From contig CP136067.1 in NCBI GenBank assembly GCA_032622095.1, forward strand, positions 95,346,707-95,410,706: a DNA stretch of 64,000 nt. The letters are read 5' to 3'. Shown here one piece after another: positions 11,750-23,700 of this stretch. A program made the position numbers and the translations under genes. Each line of letters opens with the position of its first letter. Position 1 is the first letter of the stretch. Source of the DNA: Siphonodentalium dalli. Lineage: Eukaryota; Mollusca; Scaphopoda; Gadilida; Siphonodentaliidae. The notes under the pieces were generated by a model. The model saw nothing but the letters and a program-made list of their open reading frames with translations. It did not search any database and was not told the origin of the DNA.

Positions 11750-11773
11750 CGAAGTTCTCAAATTATATAGTAG
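10811..11773 (+). repeat. R1 repeat, unit 1 copy a
   Basis: R1 begins ACTAGCAGGTTAGCCCGCC and ends in an AC/AT microsatellite plus 'TCTCAAATTATATAG'. Inside are two or three repeats of TACCCGTCCCTAAAAG followed by TTCCTAGGAACGACAGAC, then a segment with CAGAGCTTGTCCAAAACGCG. It abuts R2 directly at the ACTAGC junction. There is no coding frame of note. Copies occur at 14393, 15752, 16579 and 18472, and in reverse at 46141-46949, so R1 is an interspersed element that also forms head-to-tail arrays. Its class is unknown. Confidence 0.75.
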
Positions 11774-12161
11774 ACTAGCCGATGAGCCCGACGTTGTCCG
11801 GGCTATTCAAAAACCAAATTTCAAGTCGATAGCTCCACCCGTTTCCGAGATCTGGTCTGCGCATGCGCGAAACTGGCGTCGCACGGGCTCGGCGACCCGA
11901 TAAAATTCGCATCCGGGGCAAGATACATTCACATAGCAAATTTGAAGTCGATAGCTCCACCCGTTTCCGAGATCTCGTCTGCGCATGCGCTGCACGTGCG
12001 CCGCACGGGCTCGCCAATACGACAACGTTCACCGCCTGGTCAAACTACACACACGTACCAAGTTTCGTCCCGATCGGTCGAGAATCGTAGATTTGTATCA
12101 ATGACAGACAGACAGACAAACAAACATACATACAGACAGAGGTCTTCAAATTATATATGAG
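11774..12161 (+). repeat. R2 repeat, unit 1 copy
   Basis: R2 is about 390 bp. It starts ACTAGCCGATGAGCCCGAC and contains two tandem 'GATAGCTCCACCCGTTTCCG' blocks (11829 and 11950), then 'ACCAAGTTTCGTCCCGATCG'. It ends in a GACA/CATA microsatellite and 'TCTTCAAATTATATATGAG'. The GACAGACAGACA tail is common in short invertebrate interspersed elements. R1 and R2 share the same junction word (ACTAGC preceded by an AT-rich tail), which suggests a common mobilisation or array mechanism (inference). Confidence 0.7.
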
Positions 12162-12820
12162 ACTAGCAGGTTAGCCCGCCACTGGCGGCGTTCGTCAAAA
12201 ACATGACAACTTTTAATGTTTTTAATTAATTTTTGAATTAATTTTTTAATTCAAATTTTTTTTTTTTTATAACATGAGTTAATTGTGCATTTGTAATTTA
12301 CCGGATTTAGTTTTTGGTTTTTCAATATTTTACCCGTGCATTTTTAATTTACTGGATTTTTGAATTTTTTTAATTTAATTTTTGGTTTTCAATATTTTAC
12401 CCGATTAGACCTTATTTTACCCGATTAAGGTGAAGAGGACATAAGAATAACTAAACACGCAGTACCCGTCCCTAAAAGAGGTATGATTTAAGGTACATCG
12501 GGCGGAAAAACTGACCCGATGAAAATTTCCCCCGTGCCTAGGAAACACGCAGTACCCGTCCCTAAAAGAGGTATGATTGAAAATTTCGCCCGTTCCCAGG
12601 AACGACAGACATAAGAATCACACAACACGTTAATTCTGCCTTTTTAATCGAGATAAATGCATTTCTCGTTTCGCGTCCGTAGTTTCGTACGCATGGTTAA
12701 CCGTTTAGCAACGTCGATGGCAATAAAGAGCGTTGGTCGGTTAACGACTCCAAATACGGTCAATATAAAGATCGTTGATGCCTTAACCCCCGAGGTGTCG
12801 TTTGCGGTGATTTGGTTTTG
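12162..12820 (+). repeat. R1 repeat truncated by the duplication junction
   Basis: This is an R1 copy that follows R2 directly and is cut at 12820, where duplication unit 2 starts. The full version of the same copy, running on to its AT-rich tail, is seen in unit 2 at 15752-16578. This fixes the right breakpoint inside R1. Confidence 0.8.
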
Positions 12821-15300
12821 CAAAATACAGTAGTATCACGTTTCGCTCTTTAAACTACACGTGATGCACATCGATCGTGATTGTATTCATGACGTGAGAG
12901 GTCGGTCACGGAAGGGTGGTTCCTGGTTTTGATGTGTCTATTATAACTCTTCAATGGTTGAATTCCAATTCTTTGAAAGCACGGCCTTGTGATATTGTTT
13001 TAATTTTCAAAGATTATTTTGTGTTGGGAACTGATTGCAATTTATGTTTTTGCCTTTATTTTTGCCCAGTTGTGGCAATTATACACTAAACCCAGTTACA
13101 ATTTCTTATCATTTATTCACCAACGACATCACCCACAAGTATGGCCCATACGTTTTGATTAATCACATACACACGTACCCGTTCACATGTCATATCAGTT
13201 TGCATATATAAGGTAGACCATTTTGAATTTAAATGGGTCTCATGGAAACTCCAGTTATATAACAAAATCGGGGACGAATATCCACGAACCGTGCACAATG
13301 TACATGTAATTTGCTGAATAGACATGATAGTTCATATTTGGTATAGGAACTCGTGGAAAGAATTTATGTTCTGATATTAGAACCCATTGCCTTAATATAT
13401 AGTTTATTTTGTGTATTCTAGTATAATATAGTTATTTTCATTACCTTTATATACCAGTAGTGTGGATAACAATGCATATATATATGTGTGTATATGTATA
13501 TTGATTCAACCGATTCAGTGGTTTTGATCATTAGTCTATCAAATTTGCGGGGAAAACATGGCCACCAGCAGTACACCCTGCCAAATTTCAAATTTGAATC
13601 AATAGGCGCACCCTGCAGCCAGCATTTATTGGAGAACTGTTTCTCATGTGGATATTTTGGGTCACCACTAGATGGGAGCCATAACTTTTTCTCAAAATTT
13701 CCTTGTGAAAACATCACTGCCAGCGGTTATCTTGAATTTTACTATTTTTATGGCTAAATAATTTGGTTGATCATACAGACGACATACATTGTCCGATCGC
13801 CACCAGATTCCACAATGATCTTCTGGATAACCAGGATGAGAGTGATCTATTTTTTCCCCCGAATTTCGTTAAAAACATGACCACAGACAGCAATTTTGTA
13901 TCGTACTCTTTGTATGACTGAATTCTTTTCGTTAGCACCTCTACAGACCACATCCCTCATCTGATAGTCACCAAACTTCATATTGATCTTCGGGGTGAAC
14001 ACTAGACGGGAGCTATCGAATGATTTGAATTTTTTTGGAAAACATGGTCGCCAGCAGCCATCTTCTATTTTGATTTTTATATACATGTATATCTCTTCGT
14101 GCGTATAGCCAATATCACTTGGGTAGTTCAACTTTCCACATTCCTGTCATCATTTGAAATATAAAAATTTACCTGATACATGTAGTCCAATGAAAATTAA
14201 CAAGCGTCCATGAATTAAATTTACCTATGATCCTATTATTCCTCACAATCACATGCACCCTTCAAAATTTTGTTTCGTCGTATCTAATTTTTAATGACCC
14301 TTATGGTAATATTGATATAGATACATTTGTCAAACATTTCTTTGTACAATATACAGGTATAAAGTTAGTAACTAAATCTAGAAATAGATAATACTAGCAG
14401 GTTAGCCCGCCACTGGCGGCGTTCGTCAGAAACATGACAATTTAAAAAAAATTTAATTATTTTTTTTAGTTAATTTTTATAATTAATGTTTTAATTTAAT
14501 TTTTTGTTTTTCAATGAGTTAATATTAATTTTTTGTTTATAACATGAGTTAATTGTGCATTTTCCCGATTTTGACCTTGAATTGATAATTTTCAAGGTCA
14601 AGGTCAGGTCGGGGTCACAATTTAACCCGTCCATGACACTTCCCGTAGGTAGCAAGTTTGAGCTCAATCGGTTCGAGTCTATAAAGGACACAAACATATA
14701 TATAGTTTGTGGGTACCCGTTTCAAGGTGAAGAAGACATAAGAATCACACAACACACAGTACCCGTCCCTAAAAGAGGTATGATTTAAGGTACATCGGGC
14801 GGAAAAACTGACCCGATGAAAATTTCCCGCGTTCCTAGGAACGACAGACATAAGAATCACACAACACGCATTTTTTTTCACACAACACGCAGTACCCGTT
14901 CCTAAAAGGTGTATGATTGAAAAATTCCCCCGTTCCTAGGAACGACAGACATAAGAATCCCACAACACGCATGTTTTGTTTTCCGATGAGTTAATTCTGC
15001 CTTTTTAATCAAGATAAATGCATTTCGCGTTTTTCGTCCGTAGTTTCGTAGGCACATGCGAGCGTTTAGCAACGCCGATGACAATAAATAGCGTTAGTCG
15101 GTTAACAACTCCAAATATGGTCAATATAAAGATCGTGCCTCCTTAACCCCTGATGTGCCGTTTGCTGTGATTTTGGAGAATGAGTGCTCAGAGCTTGTCC
15201 AAAACGCGACGTTCACCATTCCCGTGGATTTTTACCCTTAGATAGGAAATTTGAGCTCGATCCGACCAGCCGTTTTCGATTTTATGAAATACACACACAT

Positions 15301-15336
<36 letters not shown>

Positions 15337-16398
15337 GAAGTTCTCAAATTATATAGTAGACTAGCCGATGAGCCCGACGTTGTCCGGGCTATTCAAAAAC
15401 CAAATTTCAAGTCGATAGCTCCACCCGTTTCCGAGATCTGGTCTGCGCATGCGCGAAACTGGCGTCGCACGGGCTCGGCGACCCGATAAAATTCGCATCC
15501 GGGGCAAGATACATTCACATAGCAAATTTGAAGTCGATAGCTCCACCCGTTTCCGAGATCTCGTCTGCGCATGCGCTGCACGTGCGCCGCACGGGCTCGC
15601 CAATACGACAACGTTCACCGCCTGGTCAAACTACACACACGTACCAAGTTTCGTCCCGATCGGTCGAGAATCGTAGATTTGTATCAATGACAGACAGACA
15701 GACAGACAAACAAACATACATACAGACAGAGGTCTTCAAATTATATATGAGACTAGCAGGTTAGCCCGCCACTGGCGGCGTTCGTCAAAAACATGACAAC
15801 TTTTAATGTTTTTAATTAATTTTTTAATTCAAATTTTTTTTTTTTTATAACATGAGTTAATTGTGCATTTGTAATTTACCGGATTTAGTTTTTGGTTTTT
15901 CAATATTTTACCCGTGCATTTTTAATTTACTGGATTTTTTAATTTTTTTAATTTAATTTTTGGTTTTCAATATTTTACCCGATTAGACCTTATTTTACCC
16001 GATTAAGGTGAAGAGGACATAAGAATAACTAAACACGCAGTACCCGTCCCTAAAAGAGGTATGATTTAAGGTACATCGGGCGGAAAAACTGACCCGATGA
16101 AAATTTCCCCCGTGCCTAGGAAACACGCAGTACCCGTCCCTAAAAGAGGTATGATTGAAAATTTCCACCGTTCCCAGGAACGACAGACATAAGAATCACA
16201 CAACACGTTAATTCTGCCTTTTTAATAGAGATAAATGCATTTCTCGTTTCGCGTCCGTAGTTTCGTACGCATGGTTAACCGTTTAGCAACGTCGATGGCA
16301 ATAAAGAGCGTTAGTCGGTTAACGACTCCAAATACGGTCAATATAAAGATCGTTGATGCCTTAACCCCCGAGGTGTCGTTTGCGGTGATTTGGTTTTG
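12821..16398. repeat. Unit 2 of the tandem duplication, internally deleted
   Basis: This is the second copy of 395-12820. Relative to unit 1 it lacks 938 to about 9182 (8.2 kb) and 10141-10747 (607 bp). The second gap has a short shared 'TTT' at the join. After 16398 the sequence diverges from unit 1 and continues as the original right flank, in the middle of an R1 repeat. Differences in the retained parts are single substitutions and microsatellite length changes, for example a longer AT run near 15305. Either unit 2 lost these blocks or unit 1 gained them; loss is simpler for the 8.2-kb block, because it contains many unrelated repeats. Confidence 0.93.
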
Positions 16399-16578
16399 GG
16401 AGTGGAAAATGAGTGCTCAGAGCTTGTCCAAAATGCGACGTGGACGATCCCCGTGTGTTTTTACCCTTCGATAGGAAGTTTGAGCTCGATCTGACCAGCC
16501 GTTTTCGATTCTATAAAGTACACATATACACACACACATATATATACATATATACGGATTTCTCAAAATATATAGTAG
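14393..16578 (+). repeat. R1-R2-R1 array in and beyond unit 2
   Basis: The order is R1 (14393-15359), R2 (15360-15751), R1 (15752-16578). The first two and most of the third are the duplicate of 10811-12820; from 16399 on the third R1 continues as original flank. Differences from unit 1 include a longer AT run at 15305-15335 and one extra GACA in the R2 tail. Confidence 0.8.
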
Positions 16579-18471
16579 ACTAGCAGGTTGGCCCGCCACT
16601 GGCGGCATTCGTCCCACGGCTTTGTTCGAAAAAGCAATTGCAACAGGTTCCGAGACAATTGTTTTTTTTATTTAAAAATTGTTTTAATTAATTTGTAATT
16701 GAATTTTTTGTTTTTCAATGAGTTAATTCGGCCTTTTTCGGGCGGAAAAACTGACCCGATGAAATCCCCCCTTCCCTTCCTAGGAACGACAGCCATAAGA
16801 ATCACACAAAACGCATTTTTTGTTTTTCATGAGTTAATTCATGGTACCCGTCCCTAAAAGACTGATCCGATGAAAATTTCCCCTGTTCCTAGGACATCAC
16901 ACAACACGCATTTTTTGATTTTCATGAGTTAATTCATGGTACCCGTCCCTAAAAGACTGACCCGATGAAAATTTCCCCTGTTCCTAGGACATCACACAAC
17001 ACGCATTTTTTGTTTTTCATGAGAAAATTCATGGTACCCGTCCCTAAAAGACTGACTCGATGAAAAATTCCCCTGTTCCTAGGACATACATACATAAGAA
17101 TGACACAACAACCCATTGTACGATATAGAAAATGTATAAACAAAATGTAGAGTTACGCCTCTTAGATAAATTCTGCCTTTTTAATCGAGATAAATGCATT
17201 TCGCGTTTGCATCAGTAGTTTCGTACGCATGGGGTAGCCTTTATCAATGTCGATGGCAATAAAGAGCGTTCGTCGTTAACAACTCCGAATATGGTCAATA
17301 TAAAGATCGTTGATGCCTTAACCCCCGAAGTGGCGTTTGTGGTGATTTTGATGATTGGGAAGGGAGAAGCGGTGCTCTGAGCTTGTCAAAAACGCGACGT
17401 CGACGATCCCCGTGTGTTTTTACACTTATATACGAAATTTGAGCTTGATCCTACCAGCAGTTTTGGATTCTCAAAATATATATCACACGAATGACAGGCT
17501 ATTTTGTACCACGTAAATAAATTAACCACTTCACGCTGTGTGCATCATTTAACGTGGCTAGCATGAGTTAATTCATGGTACCCGTCCCTAAAGTACTGAC
17601 CCGAGGAAAATTTCCCCTGTTCCTAGGACATCACAAAACACGCATTTTTTGTTTTTCATGAGTTAATTCATGGTACCCGTCCCTAAAAGACTGACCCGAT
17701 GAAAATTTCCCCTGTTCCTAGGACATACATACATAAGAATGACACAACAACCCATTGTACGATATAAAAAATGTATAAACAATGTAGAGTTACGCCTCTT
17801 AGATAAATTCAGATAAATTCTGCATTTTTAATCGAGATAAATGCATTTCGCGTTGGCATCAGTAGTTTCGTACGCATGGGGTAGCCTTTAGCAATGTCGA
17901 TGTCAATAATGAGCGTTCGTCGTTAACAACTCCGAATATGGTCAATATAAAGATCGTTGAGGCCTTAACACCCGAAAGTTTTCCCCTGTTCCTATGACAT
18001 CACACAACACGCATTTTTTGTTTTTCATGAGTTAAGCCATGGTACCCGTCCTTAAAAGACTGACCCGATGAAAAATTCTCCTGTTCCTAGGACATACAGA
18101 CATAAGAATGACACAACAACCCATTGTACGATATAAAAAATGTATAAAAAATGTAGAGTTACGCCTCTTAGATAAATTCAGATAAATTCTGCCTTTTTAA
18201 TCGAGATAAATGCATTTCGCGTTTGCATCAGTAGTTTCGTACGCATGGGGTAGCCTTTAGCAATGTCGATGACAATAAAGAGCGTTCGCCGGTGATTTTG
18301 ATGATTGGGAAGGGAGAAGCGGTGCTCTGAGCTTGTCCAAAACGATCCCTGTGGGGTTTTACACTTATATACGAAATTTGAGCTCGATCCGACCAGCCGT
18401 TTTGGATTCTATGAAGTACACACACACATACACACATATATATATACGGAAGTCTCAAAATATATATATAG
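16579..18471 (+). repeat. Rearranged R1 copies with ~96-bp internal tandem units
   Basis: The 5' head ACTAGCAGGTTGGCCCGCC is at 16579. Inside, a ~96-bp unit containing CATGGTACCCGTCCCTAAAA and TTCCCCTGTTCCTAGGACAT recurs in tandem near 16840, 16930 and 17030, and again near 17570, 17665 and 18025. R1 3' segments recur at 17160-17470, 17800-17980 and 18170-18470. This looks like several truncated R1 copies fused by unequal exchange. No coding frame. Confidence 0.65.
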
Positions 18472-20765
18472 ACTAGCAGGTTAGCCCGCCACTGGCGTGC
18501 TTGGTCAGAAACATGACAATGTTTTATGTTTTGTTTGTGTTTTTCAATGAGTTAATATTGGGTTTTTCAATATTTTACCCGATTTGACCCAGGGTTGGGG
18601 TAATCGTAATCAGTAATTGTAATCAATGTAATTGATTACACAATTTGGAGTAATCATCTGTAATCAGTAATCATGACATTTCTTGATTACAAGTAATCGT
18701 AATCGATTACTTTCAAATGTACCTGTAATCATGATTACATTTTGATTACTTTTTGATTACTTTTACTAAAATATCCATATGGATGGCTATTGGATACTCA
18801 TAGTCTCATATTGTGGTACTATGGAGTGTGCAAAGATACATACAACATATTATAAACTTAATACAATTTTGTCATGTCTTATGTTAGTGGTGCAGTGTGT
18901 ATGTACATTCTGGCAGTGGACACAGATAACAACACACAATTGTTGAATACAGCATGAATAGCAATAAACTTGTGATACAGACAAATGAAATGTTCTAATA
19001 TGAATAAATAGGGTAGCCAACTTCAATTAAGATTAAATTGAATTGGGACTGCTGCAGACAGTGGCTGTAAAGTCACACTGGTACAATAGGGCTAATTAAC
19101 TGAACAAAGAAGGTGTGAAGTACATCGGTAGACCTAATTAGCTGGTTTGTCATTTACTGCACCCATGGAGTTAAGCCTAATTTAATCCTCATCAGGATTA
19201 ACAACGGATGATCATCAAATAAATTTTAATGTTATCTTCATTGTGTTGGGAATTGAATCTAACAGAACATGCAAATATTTTATAATTGTTTCTGGTGATA
19301 TTTTCATAAATATTATGCGTTCGTTTGAATGCATGTAAGAAAATTAAAAATATATTAAAAATTATTTTCATAAATAAATACAAATAAAACATAATGTATT
19401 CCCAATAAGTTGGTGCATAACTTCATGATGAAACCTTTCCAATACATGTAAATGTAAAAACAAGTTGTTTGCTTGCATCTTTCTATTGTATCAGTCGTTT
19501 CTTGTTTCCATGTTATGCAGTGATGTCTTTATTCAATCATATTAGACAAGTTAATTTGAATTTCTTAAATTTCATTATTTATTCCTATGCGAACAAAATG
19601 TTGGAAACCAACAATTGTAATCAGATGTAATCAAAAAGTAATCGATTACATTTACTAAAGTAATTGTAATCGTAATCGATTACATTTGAAAAAATGTAAT
19701 CAGTAATCGTAATCGTAATCATGTAAATCAAAAGTAATTGTAATCGTAATCGATTACATTGGTATGTAATCGCCCCAACCCTGATTTGACCTTGAATTGA
19801 TCATTTCGGGGTCACAATATATAATTTGTGGGTACCCGTTTGAAGGTTAAGACTGACCCGATGAATAATTCCCCCGTTCCTAGGAACGACAGACGTAAGA
19901 ATGTTTCACACAATGCGACGTCGACGATCCCCGTGTGTTTTTACACTTATATTCGAAGTTTGAGCTCACCTAGGGCGGAAAAACTTGCCCGATCCGCGTT
20001 CTTAGGAACACAACACGCTCCGCGTTCTTATGAACACAACACGCTCATGTCTATACACGCCCAGACCCAGAAGAGGTATGATGTTTTTTAACCTGCCCGT
20101 GGCCATTGAGCAGCCCCTGACAGAGGTTGTCCACCCTTACGAGATGGTCAATAGTCCCCGCAAAGTTAATCCCGTCGTGAACCCCCACCATCGCAAAGAG
20201 CGGACAGTCAATTAATCCCGTCGTGAACGCCATCACCAACGCGACGTAATTTTGTTTGGTATCATGTGTTGCGTTCTGAAAATAGGAAAGCACTTGTTCC
20301 CGTATACGTTTGCGTAAATACGAAATTGTGAGTGTTGGTTTGTAACCGGGATTTCTGAGAAGCATTATGCCTATAACTACCCCCTAAGCCCTGACCTAAG
20401 TGTCATACATACTATAACAATTATGTTGTAAATGTACTATGGCATCCAATAAATCTCCCCGCATAGGAAAACCACTCAATGTTCCCGTATATCTCTCTGC
20501 AGATGCTAATAAGTTGAATGGTAAACAGACGCTCTTTATAGCGATGCGTCAAAAACAAACGCTCATTAAATAATCACTTGATTAACCCACGCCGTGCCTT
20601 TGCGGTGATTTGGAAGAGGATAAAGGGTGCTCAGAGCGCGACAACAACGGTGTTCGTGGGTTTTTACCCTTAGATGGGAAGTTTGAACTCAATCGAGCCA
20701 GCCGTTTTCGATTCTATAAAGTACATATATATATATATATATACGGAAGTCTCAAAATATATTTA
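18472..20765 (+). repeat. R1 copy split by a hAT element
   Basis: R1 starts at 18472, is interrupted at 18589/18590, resumes at 19784, and ends with the AT tail near 20765. Between about 20050 and 20560 it holds non-R1 sequence with a minus-strand open frame (20051-20365, 104 codons, unrecognised) and a plus frame with FNLPVAIEQPLTEVVHPYE. Neither matches a family I know. Confidence 0.6.
18590..19783. mobile_element. hAT-like element with palindromic TAATCGATTA arrays (hAT-2)
   Basis: This 1194-bp element is flanked by a perfect 8-bp duplication, ATTTGACC (18582-18589 and 19784-19791). The tips are CAGGGTTGGGGTAATCG and CGCCCCAACCCTG. The outer 200 bp at both ends are packed with GTAATC and its palindrome GTAATCGATTAC. 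The empty site (CCCGATTTGACCTTGAATTG) is seen intact in the R1 copies near 10985 and 14567, give or take one T, which confirms the insertion. The interior is AT-rich with no transposase. Confidence 0.9.
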
Positions 20766-21461
20766 ATGTTTTTTAAATTGAATATATTTTTTTTCTGAAT
20801 TGTTTTTTTATTTTTAAATTTTTTTAATTTAAAATTGTTTTAATTAAAATTTGTGTTTCTGGCGGAAACATTTACCCGTAGAAATCCCCCTTCCTAGAAA
20901 CGACAGACAACGCTCGAGCGATAACATTGCATTGAATTGAAAACAAACGCTTCCCGTCGTGAAATGTCTCTGCGTAATATTTCGAGCGACAGTCTACAGA
21001 CTCCCGCCATACAGATAAGTAGATAGCGAAACGAAATTTACCCGTAGAAATCCCCCCCTTCATAGGAACGACAGACAACGCTCGAGCGATAACATTGCAT
21101 TGAATTGAAAACAAACGATTCCCGACGTGAAATGTCTCTGCATAATATTTCGAGCGACAGGCTAAAGACTTTCGTCATACAGATAAGTAGATAGCGAAAA
21201 CGACGCTCTTTATATAGACACTGCGGAAAACGAACGCTCTTTATATATCAACGCTATTAACCCCGAAGTGCCGATTGCGGTGATTTGTGATTGGAGAAAC
21301 GGTGCTCTGAGCTTCTCTAAAACGCGACCACGGCCGTGTCGGTGTGATTTTACACTTATATACGAAAAATGAGCTCAATCTGAACACGCGTTTTGGATTC
21401 CATGAAGTACACATATACACACACACATATATATATACGGACGTCTCAAATTATATAGTAG
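20766..21461 (+). repeat. R1-derived segment with a 166-bp tandem duplication
   Basis: Two adjacent ~166-bp copies start TTTACCCGTAGAAATCCCC at about 20871 and 21037. They share CAACGCTCGAGCGATAAC and AATGTCTCTGC.TAATATTTC and differ by a handful of bases. An R1-type 3' part with the AC/AT tail follows. No coding frame. Confidence 0.65.
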
Positions 21462-22115
21462 ACTAGCCGATGAGCCCGACGTTGTCCGGATTATTCAAAA
21501 ACCAAATTTCAAGTAGATAGCTCCACCCGTTTCCGAGATCTGGTCTGCGCATGCGCGAAGCGGGCACCACACGGGCTCGCCAATACGACAACGTCCACCG
21601 CCTGGTCAAACTACACACACGTACCAAGTTTCGTCCCGATCGGTCGAGAATCGTAGATTTGTATTAATGACAGACAAACAAACATACAGACAAACAAACA
21701 GACAAACAGAGGTCTTCAAAATATATATGAGATAGACTAGCTGATGTACTCGACTTCGTTCGGGCTATTTAAGGATTTCTTTGTGACCGCCTTCATCTGG
21801 GCAGTACCCGGTATATACAGCATCTGGACAAACTATTTTTCAATTGGTCCAGAAACATACCTATATCAGCACGTTCGATGACATGATCGCACGTGAAATT
21901 GGACCCGTCCATATTGCTCCCGGGATCGAAGTAGTCCTACACACACATTTTAGTCGGATCGGTCAAGGTCCAGAAACATGCCTATGAGCGAGGTCAGGTT
22001 GACACGTTAAATACCAAATCCGAGTCGTATCGGTCGAGCAGTGTGCGAGTCTATAACACACATACATACATGCATTCATACACACATACATACAGACAGA
22101 TATTCAAAAATGTAT
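21462..22115 (+). repeat. R2 repeat plus diverged R2-like copy
   Basis: R2 at 21462-21735 has one, not two, of the CTCCACCCGTTTCCGAG blocks. A second, older relative at 21736-22115 starts ACTAGCTGATGTACTCGAC and ends in CATA/GACA repeats. Its middle is only loosely similar. Confidence 0.65.
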
Positions 22116-22760
22116 AATCGATAGCTACAATAATTCTATGATAAATACTTCACGGGCGATCTGATGCATGCATCTTAGTTTTCTTGTTTTTTCTATTGGC
22201 CTAAATGTATGGATCACATGGGAAAGACGATGATGTCTGGTGTGCATACAACAAAAGAGATAAACTATTATTATAAAGACCAAGGTTCCAATTTATCGCA
22301 AACAATGTGTTCCTCGTTCTCATGCCATGCATTTAGAATTGATGCCATCCTGGGTGGTTTTTAATTGATTTTTTAAGATAATTATAGAACGTACCCTCAA
22401 AAACAGAAGATTTTATTTTATGCCAAACGTAGAAATTAGGCATTGTTTGAAATAGACTGGCCACATAACAGAAAATATGCCAACATTTTAGATAAGATCA
22501 TCATATCATTTGCAGATAGCTGTCTCTGTGCCGCACTAAGCGTATCTCACCTTGCGTTTCAGCTCGTTATCACTTGAATGTGTCACACAGTATCGCAAAC
22601 ATCCACAAAATCATCCATAAGCGATACATAGAAAACGATACCAAAAGTTATAAATTACAACGCTCTTTAGTATCTATCGTTTTGGACGATGGAAGCATTG
22701 GCAATCTTCGAGTACGTTCGTTTGTTTTTGTGCTAGACTGACCAAAAAAATCAAAACGTG
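22116..22760. other. No gene seen
   Basis: AT-rich unique sequence with no recognisable frame, repeat boundary or RNA gene. Confidence 0.3.
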
Positions 22761-22764
22761 TTAA

Positions 22765-23249
22765 AGTACTCAATCCGATAAGAGGGTGCCCATATCATCA
22801 AGATAAAACAATTTTTTTTCAAATATATAGCATTATTTTGCTGCAATTAATCGATTCTGATAACTAAAGCGTATATAAGTTATCAGAATTGATTAATTGC
22901 AACAAAATAATGCTAACCACTGTAAAATATGGTATCATATTTCCCAAAACGTGTTATTTATTAACATTTTGTTCAACGAAATATCGCCGTATTATCACTC
23001 CAGAATTCACGATATGTGCCGTATTACCACTTGTTTTAGAGTTACCCATCTTCATCCGCAATTTTTACCCAGACCATCATTTTGACGGAATGTTTCTGGG
23101 CTACAAACAGTTGAACTAACAAACTTCAAACATCGATATCTGATCACTCTGAGCGTTCGTGGGTATGTTCCTCGACTCGAATCAAATATTTTTAACCCCC
23201 GAAGCCAAAGAAATAGTAACTTAGGGGTGTTTAATCGGACTGAGTACCT
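22765..23249. mobile_element. Kolobok-like TTAA element, short version
   Basis: This 485-bp element has TTAA at 22761-22764 and 23250-23253. The tips read AGTACTCAATCCGA (left) and, reversed, AGGTACTCAGTCCGA (right). Its right half, 23120-23249, is closely similar to the right end of the 55326-56339 element. A near-perfect hairpin at 22829-22914 (37-nt arms, 12-nt loop) lies near the left end. A TTAA target with A/G-starting tips fits Kolobok better than piggyBac, whose tips start CC; the family call is inference. Confidence 0.7.
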
Positions 23250-23339
23250 TTAAAACTTCCTGTTTTACAGTCTGGTCATCAAAAAATCGTGCTAATGGGC
23301 TCATGGGTCCGATCTAATGATCTTCTGGGTTATATATAA

Positions 23340-23700
23340 TACATCCCGTTTGTGGTTTATGGTGCCCGGGCGTCTTTGGTCGATGTTGAAAAAGCATTTG
23401 ACCTTTCAAGAGTATCTCACTATGCAATCATATGTTCGACAAACAGCTGGTTTCATAGCTACATGTAGTTAGTCGAAAAGACCGCAGTATGCATATTTTA
23501 TAAATACATTGTCTTAGACTGTATAATTAACTGTGGTATGCCACAAGGCTTAATATTAGTGCCCCATATTATTCCCAATTAGCTATGATACCGATATTGA
23601 AGATGCAACAACACTTTCTGTGTTTCCAGTTGCTAACTACACAACCTTATTTTCACAAAGTGCCACAATACTTCATATTGTTGACCGTATTGTTCCCAAT
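23340..23700 (+). pseudogene. Degenerate CR1/Jockey-like LINE reverse transcriptase
   Basis: In plus-strand frames the order VDVEKAFDLSRVSH, CGMPQGLILVP and YDTDIEDATTLSVF is readable. These correspond to RT motifs A (D..KAFD), B (the G(V)PQGS.LGP block) and the stretch before motif C. The catalytic F/YADD is ruined (reads VANY). Stops and frameshifts break the frame. A partial 39-bp duplicate of the 'CCAATTAGCTATGATACCG' segment follows at 23692. This is a short dead fragment with no 5' or 3' LINE end. Confidence 0.6.

Larger units (their letters stand above)
395..12820. repeat. Unit 1 of a 12.4-kb tandem segmental duplication
   Basis: Three blocks recur almost identically and in the same order in the next 3.6 kb: 395-937 matches 12821-13363, about 9182-10140 matches about 13367-14328, and 10748-12820 matches 14329-16398. 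The constant offset of the first block, 12,426 bp, equals the unit length, so the second copy starts exactly where the first ends. The breakpoint joins '..GGTTTTG' to 'CAAAATACAG..' with about one base of shared sequence. Few substitutions separate the copies, which suggests a recent event. No intact gene is included; the cargo is transposons and repeats. Confidence 0.95.

Noticed and set aside
11774-11830. Hammerhead ribozyme in R2 (CCGATGAG near a GTC)
   Set aside because: The conserved CUGAUGA core is not matched (CCGATGAG), and I could not pair three helices; the similar CTGATGT at 21741 also fails.
11807-12160. Four overlapping frames within R2, repeated at 15393-15764
   Set aside because: Identical in both copies because of the recent duplication, overlapping on both strands and inside a short interspersed repeat; no domain.
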